This document shows, in pieces, positions 60,889 to 64,000 of a DNA stretch of 64,000 nt. The position numbers were made by a program, and so were the translations under genes. The notes beneath the pieces were generated by a model. The model was not told the origin of the DNA and did not search any database. It worked only from the letters and a program-made list of their open reading frames with translations. Position 1 is the stretch's first letter. Each line of letters starts with the position of its first letter. This DNA comes from Mycoplasma sp. CAG:776 (GTDB lineage: Bacteria; Bacillota_I; Bacilli_A; RF39; UBA660), in assembly GCA_000438195.1 (NCBI GenBank), contig FR903076.1, forward strand, positions 69,789 through 133,788, given 5' to 3'.

Positions 60889-62034
60889 TTGAAAAAAATA
60901 TTAATTATAATTCTAGCTTTTTCTTGTGTTATCCCAATAGTAAAAGCAGAGGATTCACTAAATTTAAGTAGTGAGAGTGCTATATTAATGGATGCCGAAA
61001 GTAGTAAAATTTTATATGAAAAAAACATAGATGAGAAACTTCCCATGGCTAGTATGACAAAAATTATGAGTATGCTCTTAATTATGGAAAATATTGAAAA
61101 TGGTTCTTTAAAATATGAAGATAAAGTCTTAATTAGTGAAAATGCGAGTGGCATGGGTGGCTCTCAAGTATTCTTACAAGCAGGAGAGGAATATACGGTA
61201 GATGATTTATTAAAATGTATTGCTGTATCTAGTGCTAATGATGCTGTAGTAGCAATGGCCGAAAAAATAAGTGGAAGTGTAGATACATTTGTAACCTTAA
61301 TGAATGAAAAAGCGAAAAGTTTAGGACTTGAAAACACAAACTTTGCTAATCCTCATGGATTAGATAATGAAAACCATTATTCTACTGCTTATGATATGGC
61401 AATTATGGCTAAAGAATTATTAAAACATGAAGATATTTTGAAGTACACATCAATTTATGAAGACTATTTAACTAAACCAGATGGCTCTCAAGTATGGTTA
61501 GTAAATACAAATAGATTAGTAAGATTTTATGATGGGGTAGATGGTCTAAAAACGGGATATACTACGGAAGCAGGATATTGCTTAACTGCAACTGCTAAGA
61601 AAAATGATTTACGACTAATTAGTGTAGTAATGAAATCACCTAGTGCCGAAGAAAGAAGTAGTGATACATCTACATTATTAACTTATGGCTTTAATTCTTT
61701 TAAAAGTAATGTAATTTATAGTAAGGATAAATCATTAGGAAAAATAAAAATAGAAAAGGGAAAATTAAAAGAAGTAGATGTATATTTAAAAGAAGATGCT
61801 ACTGAAATATTAAGTGTGACAGAAAAGCCCAGTGATTATACTTTTAATATAAAAATTGATAAAATTATTGCTCCTGTTAAAGCAGGAACGATAGTTGGAA
61901 CAACAGAGATAATAGATAACGAAGGAAATATTATAAAAGAAGCAGATATAATAGTAAAAATAGATGTAGAAAAAGCAGGATTTTTAGATTATTTAAAACA
62001 GAGCTTTAAATTTATAACTAGTGGTATTTCTTAA
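60889..62034 (+). CDS. dacF: D-alanyl-D-alanine carboxypeptidase, DacF-like
   Basis: About 381 residues; TTG 60889 fits the GAGG site better than GTG 60880. A signal peptide (IIILAFSCVIPIVKA) ends near residue 20. The penicillin-binding fold has SMTK (SxxK, residues 56-59 region), SAN (SxN) and KTG (LKTGYTT), then a C-terminal beta domain and an amphipathic helix (FLDYLKQSFKFI) that anchors it to the outer face of the membrane. It trims the terminal D-Ala of peptidoglycan stem peptides. DacF in Bacillus is forespore-specific; that role here is only suggested. Confidence 0.9.
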   Translation: MKKILIIILAFSCVIPIVKAEDSLNLSSESAILMDAESSKILYEKNIDEKLPMASMTKIMSMLLIMENIENGSLKYEDKVLISENASGMGGSQVFLQAGEEYTVDDLLKCIAVSSANDAVVAMAEKISGSVDTFVTLMNEKAKSLGLENTNFANPHGLDNENHYSTAYDMAIMAKELLKHEDILKYTSIYEDYLTKPDGSQVWLVNTNRLVRFYDGVDGLKTGYTTEAGYCLTATAKKNDLRLISVVMKSPSAEERSSDTSTLLTYGFNSFKSNVIYSKDKSLGKIKIEKGKLKEVDVYLKEDATEILSVTEKPSDYTFNIKIDKIIAPVKAGTIVGTTEIIDNEGNIIKEADIIVKIDVEKAGFLDYLKQSFKFITSGIS

Positions 62035-62062
62035 AAAATAAGAAAAAGAAGTTATTGTATGA

Positions 62063-62098
62063 ACCACGTTTCTGGAATACAGAAACGTGGTATTTATA
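62063..62098 (+). terminator. Intrinsic terminator after dacF
   Basis: ACCACGTTTCT (62063-62073) pairs perfectly with AGAAACGTGGT (62081-62091), followed by a T/A-rich tail. Confidence 0.85.
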
Positions 62099-62132
62099 TA
62101 ATCAAAAATAATAAATAAAACTCAAATAAAGC

Positions 62133-62161
62133 TTGACACATAAAATAGCACGTGCTACAAT
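62133..62161 (+). promoter_or_regulatory. Promoter with embedded 12-bp palindromic operator
   Basis: TTGACA (62133-62138), 17 bases, TACAAT (62156-62161). The perfect palindrome TAGCACGTGCTA (62146-62157) overlaps the spacer and -10. The predicted start is about 12 bases before the ATG's ribosome site, so the leader is very short. Confidence 0.8.
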
Positions 62162-62180
62162 TATAGTGAAGGAGGAAAGT

Positions 62181-62675
62181 ATGAATAATTTAGTAGAACA
62201 AATAAGAAAAAAACAAGATGAAATTATTTTAATGGTAAATTCAAGCTTTGATGAAATAATTAAAGAGGTTTCAAAAATGGATCATTTACCAAACAAGGAA
62301 CCAAACGAATATGAATTAATTTATCCTTTAACTAATACAGCAGGTTTTAAAGGAAAAAAAGTAATAGGCGTAATCATAGGTGAGGAAAGAAAAATTGCAC
62401 CAACATGGAAAAAAGTTGTTGAAATTATTTTAAAAAAAGCAATACAAGATAAAAAAACAGAAGATAAACTAGCTAATTTATGTGATAAATTATTAGGAAG
62501 AAAAAGAACTAGAATATCTTCTACTGATAAAGATATGAAAAGTCCATTAAAAATAAGTGAAAATATCTATATTGAAACGCATTATGACACAGAATCATTA
62601 ATGAAACTATTAATTCAAGTTTTAAATGAAATATCTTATGACTATAACAATATAAAAATTGTTATTAAAAATTAA
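62181..62675 (+). CDS. Conserved protein of unknown function under palindromic operator control
   Basis: 164 residues from ATG 62181 behind GGAGGAAAG. The N-terminus is helical (MNNLVEQIRKKQDEII). The conserved core has YPLTNTAGFKGKKVIGVIIG, APTWKKVVEIILKKA, LGRKRTRISST and a C-terminal IETHYDTESLMKLL block. I recall similar proteins in gut Clostridia but no assigned function. There is no HTH, so the regulator that binds the palindrome is encoded elsewhere or is this protein by other means. Confidence 0.65.
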   Translation: MNNLVEQIRKKQDEIILMVNSSFDEIIKEVSKMDHLPNKEPNEYELIYPLTNTAGFKGKKVIGVIIGEERKIAPTWKKVVEIILKKAIQDKKTEDKLANLCDKLLGRKRTRISSTDKDMKSPLKISENIYIETHYDTESLMKLLIQVLNEISYDYNNIKIVIKN

Positions 62676-62763
62676 TTATTGAAGTAGTTTAATATTTTTA
62701 AATTACTTTTTTTAATATAAAAAAGCTTTCTTTTTTCTTTTTTTTGACTTATAATAAAAATAT

Positions 62764-62848
62764 GCAAGGATGGTGGAATCGGTAGACACGCTACTTTGAG
62801 GGGGTAGTGAAGCAATCCGTGGGAGTTCAAATCTCCTTCCTTGCACCA
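62764..62848 (+). tRNA. tRNA-Leu (GAG)
   Basis: 85 bases with CCA. Acceptor GCAAGGA/TCCTTGC, anticodon GAG in TTTGAGGG, a variable arm and AGTTCAAATCT T-loop. A TATAAT lies about 10 bases upstream. Confidence 0.93.
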
Positions 62849-62897
62849 AATTAAATTGAAGTGAATATAAAAAGTTTGAAAATAATGGAGGCGTAAA

Positions 62898-64000
62898 TTG
62901 AGAGATTTAAATAATAAATTTCTTGAAAAAATTGATAGTTTATATCAACAAGATAAAAATAATAAACTTTTAGAAAGTGCTATTAAAAATGCTGGTATTA
63001 ATAAAATCTGTTTAAATAACGAAATAGTAAATAAAACAAGAAATATTTTTAATATAGAATTACCAAAATCCAAAATATATAATCAAGAAGAGTCAGAAAG
63101 ATGTTGGATACATGCTGGGATAAATCTAATAAAAAACAATGTAGCTGAAAATCTTAATATTGAAGAAAGTGATTATGCTTTATCTGTAAATTTTTTAGCT
63201 TTTTTAGATAAATTAGAGAAATCCAACACTATTTATAATAGAATCATAGAAAACGATAATTTTAATTTTGAAGAAGAAATAAAAAAAGACTATTTAAAGC
63301 TAGGTATATATGAAGGTGGTTATTTTGAGTATTTTAGATCACTGGTAAATAAATATGGACTTGTGCCAGAAACAATTATGCCAGATGTTATGTGTAGCAA
63401 AAAATCCAAAGAATTAACTAAAATTATTAGTGATAAAGTTAAAAAAGATATATTCAAATTAATAAACTTAAAAAAAGAAAAATGTAATAATTTGGATGAT
63501 ATAAAAGAAGAAATGTTAAAAGAAAATTATAATCTATTGGCAAAATGTTTAGGAGAATTGCCTTTTATTTTTGATTATGAATACAAAAATAAAAATGGAG
63601 AGTATATAAAAATAGTAAATATTACTCCTAAAGAATTTGCCAAAAAGTATTTGACTATTAACTTAAATAATTTTATTGGTGTTGCTAATGTACCTATGTA
63701 TAATAAAGAATACAATAAATTATATAGAAAAAATTATGCTGAAAATATATATAAAAATAGCTATGTTGAATTTATAAACATGCCTATTGAGGTTTTAAAA
63801 GATTTAACAATTAAGCATTTAAAAGAGGGCATTCCTGTATATTTTGGATGTGATATGAAAAAGATGAGAGAAAATGATTTAGGAATTATGGATTCTGAAT
63901 TATATAATTATAAAGACATATTTAATGTTGAATTGTTATCTAAAGAAGAAGCTTTATCTATGTATGATATTGACTTTCAACATGTAATGTTATTTACTGG
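62898..64000 (+). CDS. pepC: Aminopeptidase C (bleomycin hydrolase family), 3' end outside window
   Basis: Cytosolic cysteine peptidase of family C1B that removes N-terminal residues from peptides. The start is TTG 62898 behind GGAGG. Seen: NQEESERCWIHAGIN with the catalytic cysteine near residue 73, LSVNFLAFLDKLEKSN, YEGGYFEYF, LVNKYGLVPETIMPD, YFGCDM and, at the window edge, DFQHVMLFTG with the catalytic histidine. The frame is open for 367 codons and still open at 64000; the family is about 440-450 residues, so the Asn and C-terminal arm lie beyond. Confidence 0.93.
   Translation, partial: MRDLNNKFLEKIDSLYQQDKNNKLLESAIKNAGINKICLNNEIVNKTRNIFNIELPKSKIYNQEESERCWIHAGINLIKNNVAENLNIEESDYALSVNFLAFLDKLEKSNTIYNRIIENDNFNFEEEIKKDYLKLGIYEGGYFEYFRSLVNKYGLVPETIMPDVMCSKKSKELTKIISDKVKKDIFKLINLKKEKCNNLDDIKEEMLKENYNLLAKCLGELPFIFDYEYKNKNGEYIKIVNITPKEFAKKYLTINLNNFIGVANVPMYNKEYNKLYRKNYAENIYKNSYVEFINMPIEVLKDLTIKHLKEGIPVYFGCDMKKMRENDLGIMDSELYNYKDIFNVELLSKEEALSMYDIDFQHVMLFT

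Overview
The window is a low-GC (roughly 30% or less by eye, not computed) bacterial chromosome segment that reads as Bacillota, class Bacilli-like, probably an uncultured host-associated lineage. Support: Bacillus-type neighbourhoods (secA..prfB, spoVID-ysxE, yutD..yutH-yutI, nifS-thiI, an OpuC transporter, a tryptophan T-box before trpS), strong AGGAGG/AGGTGAT ribosome binding sites, TTG and GTG starts, and a full set of wall and division genes. UGA is a normal stop here: prfB carries the classical RF2 programmed frameshift at an in-frame UGA. The spoVID-ysxE pair and a yutH-like coat kinase suggest an endospore-forming ancestry.

Region 1 (1-10900) is an accessory island lying between the 3' end of secA and the block that ends in prfB. 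It holds two parallel, partly decayed modules. Each has a secA-tail (SEC-C) sequence, a phage-type KilA-N or RhuM gene behind a 5' hairpin, a broken tyrosine integrase with the same N-terminal domain, and a defence-type cargo: a RloC-like anticodon nuclease interrupted by one amber codon in the first, and a Dam-type methylase plus an AlwI-like restriction endonuclease in the second.

Region 2 (10900-16200) has a transglutaminase-fold protein, prfB, two paralogous HTH/zinc-ribbon regulators, and a surface protein whose C-terminus looks like a diversity-generating-retroelement variable region. A compact minus-strand RNA gene with its own promoter and terminator follows. Region 3 (16200-33400) is housekeeping: a Rel-type ppGpp hydrolase with a dead synthetase, ftsA-ftsZ, a glycosyltransferase/ATP-grasp pair, cysteine desulfurase-thiI, a compact UvrD-like helicase, murG-murB-divIB-queH, and a PilB/GspE ATPase. 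Region 4 (33400-36900) has rlmCD followed by a second small acquired patch: a PD-(D/E)XK nuclease-like gene and an hsdR fragment.

Region 5 (36600-52400) holds a UDG-like and a Ham1-like gene, a GntR-controlled ABC exporter, a PdaC-like peptidoglycan deacetylase, an OpuC osmoprotectant transporter with fused permease and binding protein, rpmB, the spore morphogenesis pair, the yutD/yutH/yutI group and a tRNA cluster. Two RNA-type transcription units, near 28200 (minus) and 47650 (plus), share an identical 24-bp upstream element that contains a Spo0A-box-like sequence. Region 6 (52400-64000) mixes decayed genes, small unknown proteins, T-box-controlled trpS, a DacF-like DD-carboxypeptidase, a palindrome-controlled unknown gene, tRNA-Leu and the start of pepC.

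The most unusual items are the secA-tail integration hotspot with its parallel modules, the shared 24-bp element driving two structured RNAs, the remote variable region, and the unassigned minus-strand RNA at 16018-16118.
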